DNA from: Chloroflexota bacterium
GTDB lineage: Bacteria > Chloroflexota > Anaerolineae > Anaerolineales > Villigracilaceae
DNA length: 51,717 bases
NCBI GenBank assembly: GCA_029782225.1
Contig: JAKOVF010000029.1
Span: 1-51,717 of the forward strand
Reading direction: 5' to 3'
Shown here: positions 25,988 to 34,250 of the stretch, one piece after another
Numbering within the stretch: the stretch's first letter is position 1
Layout: every line of letters begins with the position of its first letter
Program-made: the position numbers and the translations under genes
The notes under the pieces: model-generated
Databases searched by the model: none
What the model was told of the DNA's origin: nothing
What the model saw: the letters and a program-made list of their open reading frames with translations, nothing else

Positions 25988-26060
25988 CGAATTGGGTCTC
26001 CTTGTTCAGCAAGGATAAACCCAATCCAACACAATATGACAAAAATTCTGAACACCTACT

Positions 26061-26837
26061 TAGGCGCAGACTCAGCGACTCGCCGAGGAAAATGATAGCA
26101 CCCATGGCGGCAATGACTGGCACGCTCAGCTGCACTGTGGCCGCTTGAGCTGCTTTCAACCCGGGCAATGCTGTATACCAAATGGCGTACCCTATTCCAG
26201 AAGCCAGTGCGCCTGAGGCAACAGCGTACAGTACTCCGGCAGCATTCAGAGATGTGCCCTGAAACAGCAGTAGACTCATAAGCGCAGCGAGAGGAACGGA
26301 GCGCAGGAAATTCCCGGCAGTAACGCCGGTAGGATCGCCAACCCCTCTCCCACGCAGAGAATAGACGCCCCATGCGGTGCCGGCACACAACATTAATAAA
26401 GAGCCGAGCAGCGGCGGCGCCGCCAGGCCTGGAATTAATAGCCCAATCAGTCCTCCGATGGCGAGCAGCAGACCCAGGATTTGCAGGCTCCGGAGTCGTT
26501 CTCCAGACCAAATCCCATATCCGATCATTGTGGTCTGGACCGCGCCAAAAAGCAGCAGCGACCCGGTAGCCGCAGGCAGACTCACATACGCAAACGAAAA
26601 AGCAGCCGCATACAGAAAGAGAGCTAATGCCGAGAGCCAGTTACCTCCGCCGGTAGATAGACCGCGGCGCATCCGAACTAATAGCCAAAGCATCAGCGCG
26701 CCGGAGGCCAATCGAATTGTAGTGAAACTGGCCGCGTCAATGCCGGTATGTTTGAGAGCGAGCCTGCACAGTAATGAATTGCTCGCAAAGGCGATCATGG
26801 CTAATGACGTCAGGAGAATTACGCGGGGATATGACAT
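26061..26837 (-). pseudogene. EamA-family (DMT) transporter, interrupted by IS630
   Basis: The 5' 259 codons of a drug/metabolite transporter with ten membrane helices in two EamA domains. The start is the ATG at 26837 (MSYPRVILLT) with AGGAG eight bases upstream. Visible family features: LAMIAFASNSLLCRLALKHT, AFSFAYVSLPAATGSLLLFG in the first half and SGALASGIGYAIWYTALPGL, IPVIAAMGAIIFLGE-like text (VPVIAAMGAIIFLGESLS) in the second. The IS cuts the gene inside the last helix. The present frame continues 40 codons into the IS to a stop at 25941, so a protein lacking the correct tenth helix could still be made. The gene lies 48 bases after the TPR gene, probably one operon. Confidence 0.9.
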
Positions 26838-26884
26838 TAAATGTTCTCCTATCCATGTCAAGGTGACAGTCACCTGTTTTATGT

Positions 26885-28282
26885 TTACGGAAAATACTGC
26901 TTCAGCATCTGCCCTGCCAACTGTCCATTGGCGCCATTGGGATCGGCAGCACGGACGAAGGTCAATTCATTGAAGGCAGAAGGTTGATTCCCCTGGGCGA
27001 GATAATTCATGGCAAGATGCAGATGAGCGGGGAGATAGTCTTTATCACGGGAGATTACATCGAGTAGAGTCTGTTCGGCAAGATGGTAACGACCCGAAGA
27101 AGCATAGGACCAACCCAGCGCATCCAGCGCGGCGAGATCCGCGGGAGCAAGATCCACGGCTTTTTGCGCGGCGGGCAGGCCGATATCCTCCACGTGCACG
27201 CCGTTCTCCGCGCAGAAGACCGCCAGCAACCGCCAGTAGGTCGCATCCTTCGGCGCGAGTTCTGTTGCGCGCTGATAAGCCGTCAGCGCAGAGGCGAGAT
27301 CACCCAGTTTGAGATGAGCATCGCCAACGGACGCGAACCAGGCAGGGTTCTCCGGCTCATATTCTGCCGCCAGCAGGTATTCGGCCAGCATCTGCCTGTA
27401 CTTTCCCTGGCGGCTCCAGTACATGCCGCGCAGCGCGCGCACGACAGCGGACTTGTGATCGAGGGATAATGCGCGATCAAGCTCAACGCGTCCGTCCGCG
27501 CCTGTCTGTTGCTTGGCCTCTCCAAGCCAGGCCCACGCCTCGGCATTGTCCGCGTTCGCTTCGATGGCGTCCTCGAAGGCCGAGACGGCAAGGTCCCATT
27601 CCTGGACGAGTCCGAGGGCGCGGCCAATGGTGACAGAGCGTGCTGATGGATCGGTCTCTTTGGCAGATAGTTCCAATGCCGCGCGCAAGGTCTGCACCGC
27701 GGATTCATATTCAGGGTCCAGGGAGGATGCGAGCAGCAGTTCGTCGCGCGCCTGCTTGAGATCAGAGAGAGTCAACAGGAGACCGAGCCTGTAATGGGCG
27801 TAGACATTTTCCCCGTCAAAAAGGACCTGGTTTTGAAGCGCGGCGCGTTCAGCCGGCCAATCCTTTTGCGAACGATGGACAAGTGCAGCCAGGGCATAGA
27901 GTGCGCCAGATGATCGATGCTCTTTCAGGCCAGACTGACTGCTTTGCAGGGCGGCTTCCATATTCCCGGTGGTGAAGTATGCGTATGCCAGTGTAACCCA
28001 ACCCTGCTCGGAAAGTTTGGGTGCGCGTTTGAGATACGTGATGGCAGAGGCTGCATCGCCCGCCGCGCCGGCGCTGATGCCGGCCCGCTCAAAAAGATCA
28101 CTGCGCCAGGGCAGGAGCCGCGCCGCGCGTACATAGGATGCAGCTGCCTGTTTGTAATCGCGAGCGTCGAAAGCTTGGCTGGCTTTGGAAATTTCTGAGT
28201 TTCCGGTCAACCAAATCGACAGAAACACCGCACTCAGGAGCAGCGTTATAAGCACAGGCAAAAGCCATCTTCGGTTTCGCAT
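26885..28282 (-). CDS. Membrane-anchored TPR-repeat protein
   Basis: A 465-residue protein, starting at the ATG at 28282 (MRNRRWLLPVLI). Residues 5-25 form one membrane anchor. The rest is a chain of tetratricopeptide repeats, about ten, such as ASQAFDARDYKQAAASYVRA, GWVTLAYAYFTTGNMEAALQ, AEAWAWLGEAKQQ and FASVGDAHLKLGDLASALTA, giving an outward-facing scaffold for protein binding. A GTG eight codons upstream is in frame, but TATAAT (28295-28290) ends seven bases before the ATG, pointing to a leaderless mRNA from the ATG. Probably an operon with the EamA gene. Partner unknown. Confidence 0.85.
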   Translation of the reverse strand: MRNRRWLLPVLITLLLSAVFLSIWLTGNSEISKASQAFDARDYKQAAASYVRAARLLPWRSDLFERAGISAGAAGDAASAITYLKRAPKLSEQGWVTLAYAYFTTGNMEAALQSSQSGLKEHRSSGALYALAALVHRSQKDWPAERAALQNQVLFDGENVYAHYRLGLLLTLSDLKQARDELLLASSLDPEYESAVQTLRAALELSAKETDPSARSVTIGRALGLVQEWDLAVSAFEDAIEANADNAEAWAWLGEAKQQTGADGRVELDRALSLDHKSAVVRALRGMYWSRQGKYRQMLAEYLLAAEYEPENPAWFASVGDAHLKLGDLASALTAYQRATELAPKDATYWRLLAVFCAENGVHVEDIGLPAAQKAVDLAPADLAALDALGWSYASSGRYHLAEQTLLDVISRDKDYLPAHLHLAMNYLAQGNQPSAFNELTFVRAADPNGANGQLAGQMLKQYFP

Positions 28283-28401
28283 CGGAATAATTATACGCTG
28301 TGGCACTGAGGCCTGAAGACTTCAGACTCCGCTTCATCGCAATGCTATTTATACGTTCCCTGCGCCATGATTTTTTGAACTGGAAGTATAATGATGCCGG
28401 A

Positions 28402-30753
28402 ATGAGCAACTTCATCACACAAATCTTAACGCTCCTTACCACACCCACTGGGAATCTCATCTACTATATTGTCCTGCCATTTTCCATCGGCATGGCCCTG
28501 CAATCGGCTTTCAATCACTGGCGGGCAAGTGAGTTTCCTCAGGCGCGACGCGCAACTCTGGGCCTGGGCATGCTGCTGCTCGGACAGATCTTCCTGTTCA
28601 TTTTCAGCGGCCTCGCATGGCAGGGACTGATCGACCCCAGCGCGAGCCTGCCTCCCATGGACCGCGCCTTTGTGCTGTATGGCATCATCTGGATCACATG
28701 GCTGTGGGCATTCCCGGAGCCCAACCGCGGCGCGGACGCGGCCGCCGTGTTGTTGACGTTGCTTGTGGTCGCCGCCATGGGTCTGAGTGTGCTCAACTGG
28801 GCAGGGCGGGCCGGGTCAACCACCTTCAATCAAACGCCAGATGATTTTCTCTGGCAGGTTGCCTCGATTGGGTTCATCGTCATCGCGATCATACTGCTTT
28901 TCATCCGCAAGCCGGACGGAATGTGGAACGGGATCATGCTCCTGGCCCTGGGCCTGCTCGGCCACATCCTGAATTTGATCTTCCCCACAGAGGGAGATTA
29001 CGCCGGAGTTGTGCGGCTCGCTTACATGGCTGCCTATCCCATCCTGTTGACACTGCCTCAGCGTTTCGTCACCCCGGCCAACCTGCCAGCCACGCCCGTG
29101 CCTCAACCCAGCATCAAGAAGGACGCGGCGATGCCGGAGCGGCGTCGCTACAGCACAGACCCGAAGACCTTCCACGCCTTGCTGGCTCTCGCGGCGGAAA
29201 CAAATGCAACGAAAATGAGCGAAGCCGTGACACGGGCGATTGCTCAGACTTTGCTGGCTGACCTGTGCTTTCTCATTTACTTAACTGACAACAAGAACCA
29301 GTTGATGATCGCCGGCGGCTATGACCTGATCCGCGAGGACAGCCTCGAAGGTGGTTCGCTCAACAAGACGGTCGCACCCATGCTGGCAAATGCCATCCAA
29401 CGCGGACGCCCCTTGCGGATGCCGGCCAGCAGCACCTCTGCTGACATCAAAGGAATTGGTGACATGCTGGGATTAAGCAATCCCGGTCACCTGCTGAGCG
29501 TGCCGATCACCACTCCCGAAAAGGAAGCGATTGGCGGCATCCTCCTGCTTTCGCCTTACTCGGACCGTACATGGACGGCAGAGGATCAGGCCTTCTTAGC
29601 GAATATCGCCGCTTCGCTTGTGCCCATCATCCAGCGCGGCCAGAAGACTGCACGGCTCGAACAGACAGCCGAACAGGCCAAGTCGCAGGCCCTTGTGTTG
29701 GAACGGCAGAACACCGAGCTTACCGCAAAGTTGGAAGCCTTAGAGCAGGAAAAGAAAACTGCGCTCAAATCTGAAGATATGGCTGCTTTGATGGCCGCAC
29801 AGGAAGAATCCCAGCGTGTCATCGAGCAGTTGCAGCAGGAAATTGTCCAGTTGCGCAGTGGCGGTAAAGGGGGACGATCGGCAGAATCGTCGCAGGTTGA
29901 AAAAGAACTGAAGATGACCTTGCAGGAAGTGGCGCACCTGCAAAACGACCTGGCAGAAGCCAACATGAAGCTGCTCCAGGTGGAGAAAGGGCAGGCCACC
30001 ACGCGTACGACCGAACAGGCCGAGGTGATCGCGTCCATCGCGCAGGAGCTGCGCCAGCCCATGTCATCTGTCGTCGGATACACCGACCTGCTGCTGGGCG
30101 AATCCGTGGGCATCCTCGGTGCGCTGCAGCGGAAATTCGTGGAGCGCATCAAATCATCCACCGAGCGCATTGGTCAATTGATCGACGATATGATCCAGGT
30201 CAGTACCCTCGAAAGTGGGCTGGCCGATTTGAAGCCCGAAGCCGTTGACCTGAACCTCATCATTGACAACGCGATGTCCTACACGAGCAGTCAGGTGCGC
30301 GAGAAAAACATATCGCTTCACCTCGATCTGCCCAAGCAGGTCGCCGCAATCCACGCGGACCGTGAGGCACTGCAGCAAATCCTGATCCACCTCCTTCAGA
30401 ACGCGGGGGCTGCGACACCCGTCGAAGGCTCGATCCGGCTCAAAGTCGAGACACAGACCGAGGAAGGTCAGGAATTCGTCCTGATTCAGGTTACTGATTC
30501 AGGTGGTGGCATCTCAGCCGAAGATATTCCACGAGTCTTCACCCGTCTGTATCGCGCAGACAATGTTCTGATACAGGGCGTGGGCGACACGGGCGTGGGC
30601 CTGTCCATCGCCAAGACTCTCACCGAAGCGCAAAACGGTCGCATCTGGGTCGAAAGTGACCCCGGCAACGGCTCAACCTTTAGTGTCCTGCTGCCGCTCT
30701 CCAGCGGCAACGGAACGGAACTGAAATCTGCGAAAGCCAGGGGGAAGAAATAA
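28402..30753 (+). CDS. 7TM-GAF sensor kinase-like protein lacking the phospho-acceptor His
   Basis: A 783-residue protein starting at MSNFITQILT. Seven N-terminal membrane helices (to about residue 230), a GAF domain (about 255-410, with LLSVPITTPEKEAIGGILLL), a long coiled coil (about 412-530), then a HisKA-like and a HATPase_c domain. The H-box reads SIAQELRQPMSSVVGYTDLL: the phosphorylated His is Gln548. The ATP site looks intact (N-box HLLQNAGAATP, DSGGGISAEDIPRVF, GVGDTGVGLSIAKTL). It may bind ATP without phosphotransfer, or signal by dimer change. The stop shares one base with the LysM gene start (TAATG). No response regulator is adjacent. Confidence 0.88.
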   Translation: MSNFITQILTLLTTPTGNLIYYIVLPFSIGMALQSAFNHWRASEFPQARRATLGLGMLLLGQIFLFIFSGLAWQGLIDPSASLPPMDRAFVLYGIIWITWLWAFPEPNRGADAAAVLLTLLVVAAMGLSVLNWAGRAGSTTFNQTPDDFLWQVASIGFIVIAIILLFIRKPDGMWNGIMLLALGLLGHILNLIFPTEGDYAGVVRLAYMAAYPILLTLPQRFVTPANLPATPVPQPSIKKDAAMPERRRYSTDPKTFHALLALAAETNATKMSEAVTRAIAQTLLADLCFLIYLTDNKNQLMIAGGYDLIREDSLEGGSLNKTVAPMLANAIQRGRPLRMPASSTSADIKGIGDMLGLSNPGHLLSVPITTPEKEAIGGILLLSPYSDRTWTAEDQAFLANIAASLVPIIQRGQKTARLEQTAEQAKSQALVLERQNTELTAKLEALEQEKKTALKSEDMAALMAAQEESQRVIEQLQQEIVQLRSGGKGGRSAESSQVEKELKMTLQEVAHLQNDLAEANMKLLQVEKGQATTRTTEQAEVIASIAQELRQPMSSVVGYTDLLLGESVGILGALQRKFVERIKSSTERIGQLIDDMIQVSTLESGLADLKPEAVDLNLIIDNAMSYTSSQVREKNISLHLDLPKQVAAIHADREALQQILIHLLQNAGAATPVEGSIRLKVETQTEEGQEFVLIQVTDSGGGISAEDIPRVFTRLYRADNVLIQGVGDTGVGLSIAKTLTEAQNGRIWVESDPGNGSTFSVLLPLSSGNGTELKSAKARGKK

Positions 30754-31571
30754 TGCAAGGCGTGCGTCAGTTTGGGAATGCGCTGACCATAGCCCTGCTC
30801 TCGGTTGGACTGGTCCTCGGTGGACTCTCGCTGGCCGTGGTGGAATATGCAAGGCCGGCGTCTCCGGGCCCGACTGAAGGCCTGCCTCCGTCTCCGGTCC
30901 CTCTCACCGCTACAGCAACTCTGCCTCCGCTGCTCGAATCGCTCACGCCCACAGGCACTTCCACCGGAACGCCTCTCCCCCCTTCATCGTGTCCCATTCC
31001 GAGCGGTTGGATCGGATTGATCGTTCAGCCGGGCGATACGCTGGATACCCTGGCGGTGCGTTACCGTACCACAAGCGACGTGCTGCGGCAGGGCAACTGT
31101 CTGCTGACGAGCAGCCTGGTGGTCAATGCCATTGTTTATGTGCCCAATGTCGCGCCGAATACTGCGGTGGCATCCAGCACGACGGTTATCTTCAACACGC
31201 CGGTAACATGTGTGCCCGGTGCAACCGGCTGGACCCGGAATTATGTTGTCAGGCCCGGCGATACCCTCTTCCATATTGCAACGCAATACTATACAGATAC
31301 CGCGACGTTAAAGCGCGTCAATTGCCACCCCGGCGACCAGATCACCCCGGGCGAACTTCTGTGGGTTCCGAACCGCGCCACGCGTACGCCGACTTCAACC
31401 CCGCTATCTTCTGTCAATACGCCTCTTCCCACTCAGCCTCTCACGGCCACGGCTCTGCCCTTCACTCTCACGCCTGAGCCGACGGATACCTTCCCGCCGC
31501 CAACCCCGACTTCCTCCGCCACAAGCGCCCCCACGCCAAGTGTGACCGCTTTTCCGACTGCCACACCCTGA
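30753..31571 (+). CDS. LysM-domain envelope protein
   Basis: A 272-residue protein. One N-terminal membrane segment (ALTIALLSVGLVLGGLSLAVV), a Pro/Thr-rich stretch, then two LysM domains: VQPGDTLDTLAVRYRTTSDV...VYVPN (about residues 90-133) and VRPGDTLFHIATQYYTDTAT...LLWVPN (about 164-208). LysM binds N-acetylglucosamine polymers such as peptidoglycan. Each domain also contains paired Cys. A long Thr/Pro-rich tail follows. The gene overlaps the kinase stop (TAATG), so it is translated with it: a sensor and a wall-binding protein made together. Confidence 0.87.
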   Translation: MQGVRQFGNALTIALLSVGLVLGGLSLAVVEYARPASPGPTEGLPPSPVPLTATATLPPLLESLTPTGTSTGTPLPPSSCPIPSGWIGLIVQPGDTLDTLAVRYRTTSDVLRQGNCLLTSSLVVNAIVYVPNVAPNTAVASSTTVIFNTPVTCVPGATGWTRNYVVRPGDTLFHIATQYYTDTATLKRVNCHPGDQITPGELLWVPNRATRTPTSTPLSSVNTPLPTQPLTATALPFTLTPEPTDTFPPPTPTSSATSAPTPSVTAFPTATP

Positions 31572-31627
31572 TCGTCCCATATTTCATTCATCGGGATAAC
31601 CAACCGTAGCATTGAATTTTTAGCTCA

Positions 31628-33103
31628 ATGAAGCCAATCTCCCTGTGTTGCGTGTTCGTATTATCTGGTATTGTCCTCAGCGCATGTGGCGCGACTCCGG
31701 CCGCCACAGTGGTGCAGGCCCTTCCTTTCGTACTGGTCACCGTCGCACCCAATGCCTCACCGACTCCCACCGCATTTCAACCCTCACTGAACACGCCGGC
31801 ATCTTCCACAGAAAATTTATCGCTTCCAACAGAGACCCCCTCACCGACGCCAACGATCCATCCTGAAGCAACGGCTACGATTGACCTGGCGACCATGTTC
31901 CCCACCGAGGCGGCGCCACCGGTGATCAACCCGCCAACGACAGAACCCAGCCCTCTCCCCCCGCTCACAGACCAGGATACGATCAACTTCCTGCTGATCG
32001 GCTCAGATAAACGTCCCGGCTCTTCGTATCGCACGGATACACTGGTGATTGCAATTTATTGGCCGAAAAATGGACAAGTTTCGCTGATCTCGATTCCCCG
32101 TGATCTATGGATATACATTCCAACGGTCGGGATGCAGCGTATCAACACGGCCTATCAAAGCGGCGAGCTTAATGGGTACGTGGGTGGAGGTCCCGGCCTG
32201 CTCAAAGACACAATCGCCTACAACCTCGGCATCCGCATTGATCACACAGCGATGGTGGATTTCGATGGCTTTCGCCGCATTGTGGATACACTGGGCGGCA
32301 TAGACCTTCCGGTCTCGTGTGCCTACACGGACTGGCGGCTGATCGATCCTTCCTACGATCCGTATAATGAAAACAACTGGTGGCTCTACACGGTGGGGCC
32401 GGGCCAGGTCCATATGGATGGCGATCTCGCTCTCTGGTATGCGCGTTCACGCATGAAGTCCAGTGATTTTGATCGAGGCCGCCGTCAGCAGGAAGTCCTG
32501 CGCGCGATCTTTAACAAGGCGCTCCAGTCCGACACGTTTAGCAAAATCCCCGACCTCTATAACGATCTTTCCAGCACCGTGGTCACTGACCTTGGCCTGG
32601 GCGATCTTTTGCGCATGGCACCCTACGCGCCCAAGCTGACAAATGCCGATATCCGCGGTTACTATATCCGTCCGCCGTATGTCAGTTCGTGGATTACGCC
32701 GGGCGGCGCCTCCGTGCAGCTTCCCAACGATGCGATGCTCAAGGATCTCCTCATGGAAGCGACCACGCTCTCGCCCCGCGCGGCCGAACGTGAAACCATC
32801 AAGGTGGAAGTCCAGAACGGCACAACTCTGGATAGTTACGACACGCTGGCAGCCTCACGCCTCAATTACGCCGGCTACGAAACCACGATCTCGGCAGCCG
32901 ACCGGCGTGACTACTCCAACTCTGTGCTAGTGGATTTCACTGCCGGACAGGACCCATCCCAACAACAAGCAATCATCTCGGCCCTTAACCTGACGTCGGC
33001 AAATATCATTTCCCTTCCCGACGCTAACAGCCCGGTCAAATACCGCGTCATTCTCGGCTACGATTACGCACCCTGCTTCCAGCCGCAGGACCTTTCTCAC
33101 TAA
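31628..33103 (+). CDS. LytR-CpsA-Psr (LCP) family lipoprotein
   Basis: A 491-residue protein. The signal ends in a lipobox (LSAC), then a Thr/Pro linker of about 90 residues. The LCP domain (about 115-300) shows the family residues: FLLIGSDKRPGSSYRTDTLV, LISIPRDLWIYIP, RINTAYQSGE, GGIDLPVSC and LWYARSRMKSSDFDRGRRQQ. LCP enzymes move glycopolymers from a lipid carrier to the cell wall; the Arg and Asp residues bind the pyrophosphate. A LytR_C domain (about 385-470, IKVEVQNGTTLDSYDTLAA) follows. In this phylum the acceptor polymer is uncertain. Confidence 0.93.
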   Translation: MKPISLCCVFVLSGIVLSACGATPAATVVQALPFVLVTVAPNASPTPTAFQPSLNTPASSTENLSLPTETPSPTPTIHPEATATIDLATMFPTEAAPPVINPPTTEPSPLPPLTDQDTINFLLIGSDKRPGSSYRTDTLVIAIYWPKNGQVSLISIPRDLWIYIPTVGMQRINTAYQSGELNGYVGGGPGLLKDTIAYNLGIRIDHTAMVDFDGFRRIVDTLGGIDLPVSCAYTDWRLIDPSYDPYNENNWWLYTVGPGQVHMDGDLALWYARSRMKSSDFDRGRRQQEVLRAIFNKALQSDTFSKIPDLYNDLSSTVVTDLGLGDLLRMAPYAPKLTNADIRGYYIRPPYVSSWITPGGASVQLPNDAMLKDLLMEATTLSPRAAERETIKVEVQNGTTLDSYDTLAASRLNYAGYETTISAADRRDYSNSVLVDFTAGQDPSQQQAIISALNLTSANIISLPDANSPVKYRVILGYDYAPCFQPQDLSH

Positions 33104-33135
33104 TTTTCTCGTCAAATCAGGGGACCAAACAGTAG

Positions 33136-33164
33136 TTGACAAGCGCCTTATTTTTCGCTAAACT
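33136..33164 (+). promoter_or_regulatory. Promoter of the recombinase-like gene
   Basis: TTGACA at 33136-33141, a 17-base spacer and TAAACT at 33159-33164. A leader of about 100 bases follows before the ATG at 33270. Confidence 0.7.
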
Positions 33165-33269
33165 ATACGCAAGAGACTATGCGCTACGGCGCAAATCGCA
33201 TTTCCACAACTTACCTTCCCAATTGGCTACCCGCTCCCATGAAAAGTTGTGGCACCGAAAGGAGGCTCC

Positions 33270-34169
33270 ATGAGCCCATCAAATGATTCAGCACATCTGA
33301 CTCCTCAAACTCCTCTCACACCGGCCATCCATGCCTGGGAAATGTTCCTTTATGACCAGGGCCGTTCGCCCAACACTGTAAAGGCATTTCTTTCGGATGT
33401 ACGGCTTCTGACTCAATTCCTTCCACCTGACCGCTCCCTCGGCTCCATCACCACCGATGACCTCAACCGCTTCTTTGCATGGATGGAAAACGAACGCGCC
33501 GTTCCCTGCAGTCCAAAGACGCTGGCTCGGCGCATTACCTCCACCAAATCCTTCTTCCGCTGGCTGCACACACACGGTGTCCTGACCCTTGACCCTGCCG
33601 AAAAGGTCTTACAGCGCTCAGCGATCAGCCCCCTCCCCCAGGTGCTTAATGAAGACGAGTATGAAGCCGCCCTGCTTGCTGCTGACCGCCATCGTCGCGA
33701 CCGCAAACCCGACGCACGCCCGTACACCTTGCTCTATCTCCTGCTTACAACCGGCATCAAGAAAAGCGAATGTCTCGGCATCCACATCAATCATATTGAC
33801 CTGGAAGCACGAGAGGGCCCGCAGGTTTTCATCCGCTATGCCAGCCCTGCCAACCGTTACAAGGAGCGCAAGCTAACCCTGCCGGAAGATTGGGTACCAG
33901 CCTACGATGAATACATCGCGCAATACCAGCCTACCGACCGGCTCTTTCCCTGGTCTCCGCGGCGGCTGGAATATCTGCTCGAGGATGTTGGCTCGGAGGC
34001 CAGCCTCGACAAACACCTCTCCTTCGATATGTGCCGCTGGACGTGTGCCCTGCGCGATTATCAATCCGGTATGGAAGCGGACAAGGTCCGCCAAAAACTC
34101 GGAGTCTCCAAGATCCAGTGGCGCGAGATATTCATGAAGCTGCGCCAGTTGAATGGCGAGCTTAAATAA
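33270..34169 (+). CDS. Tyrosine-recombinase-like protein, catalytic residues lost
   Basis: A 299-residue XerC/D-like protein. The start is the ATG at 33270 with AAAGGAGG four bases upstream. The N-terminal SAM-like DNA-binding domain (WEMFLYDQGRSPNTVKAFLS, KTLARRITSTKSFFRWL) and the catalytic-domain fold are clear. Active-site residues have changed: the first Arg is Lys164 (TTGIKKSE for TGLRISE), the HxxR His is Asp253 (FDMCRWT), the LGH His is Val and the nucleophilic Tyr is Phe288 (LGVSKIQWREIF). Only Arg256 and the KER lysine remain. It could bind DNA but not cut it. Confidence 0.85.
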   Translation: MSPSNDSAHLTPQTPLTPAIHAWEMFLYDQGRSPNTVKAFLSDVRLLTQFLPPDRSLGSITTDDLNRFFAWMENERAVPCSPKTLARRITSTKSFFRWLHTHGVLTLDPAEKVLQRSAISPLPQVLNEDEYEAALLAADRHRRDRKPDARPYTLLYLLLTTGIKKSECLGIHINHIDLEAREGPQVFIRYASPANRYKERKLTLPEDWVPAYDEYIAQYQPTDRLFPWSPRRLEYLLEDVGSEASLDKHLSFDMCRWTCALRDYQSGMEADKVRQKLGVSKIQWREIFMKLRQLNGELK

Positions 34170-34186
34170 GAAACTTCCCTCATGCT

Positions 34187-34215
34187 TCGAGCGTCGACCC
34201 CGGCGCTCGATTTTC
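34187..34215 (+). terminator. Terminator of the recombinase-like gene
   Basis: TCGAGCG at 34187-34193 pairs with CGCTCGA at 34204-34210, then TTTTC. Confidence 0.65.
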
Positions 34216-34217
34216 AT

Positions 34218-34247
34218 ACAAAAACCGCCGAGGACGGCGGCCTCGGC
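34218..34247 (-). terminator. Terminator of tilS
   Basis: On the minus strand GCCGAGG and CCTCGGC (34247-34241 and 34233-34227) form the stem, followed by GG and a TTTTT run (34224-34220). Only three bases after the tilS stop. Together with the plus-strand terminator it separates convergent genes. Confidence 0.8.
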
Positions 34248-34250
34248 AAA

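Larger units (their letters stand above)
24894..26060 (-). mobile_element. IS630-family insertion sequence, 1167 bp
   Basis: The ends are imperfect inverted repeats starting AGTAGGTTTCC at 24894 and, read inward, AGTAGGTGTTC at 26060; including the flanking CTA, 22 of 29 bases match. The element is flanked by TA on both sides (24892-24893 and 26061-26062), the target duplication of this family. It codes for a transposase in two overlapping frames. It has landed near the 3' end of an EamA transporter gene, whose other end continues in frame on the far side. Confidence 0.92.

Noticed and set aside
24915..26060. The IS as a defence or toxin-antitoxin module
   Set aside because: The coding text is a standard IS630 transposase with inverted repeats and TA flanks.
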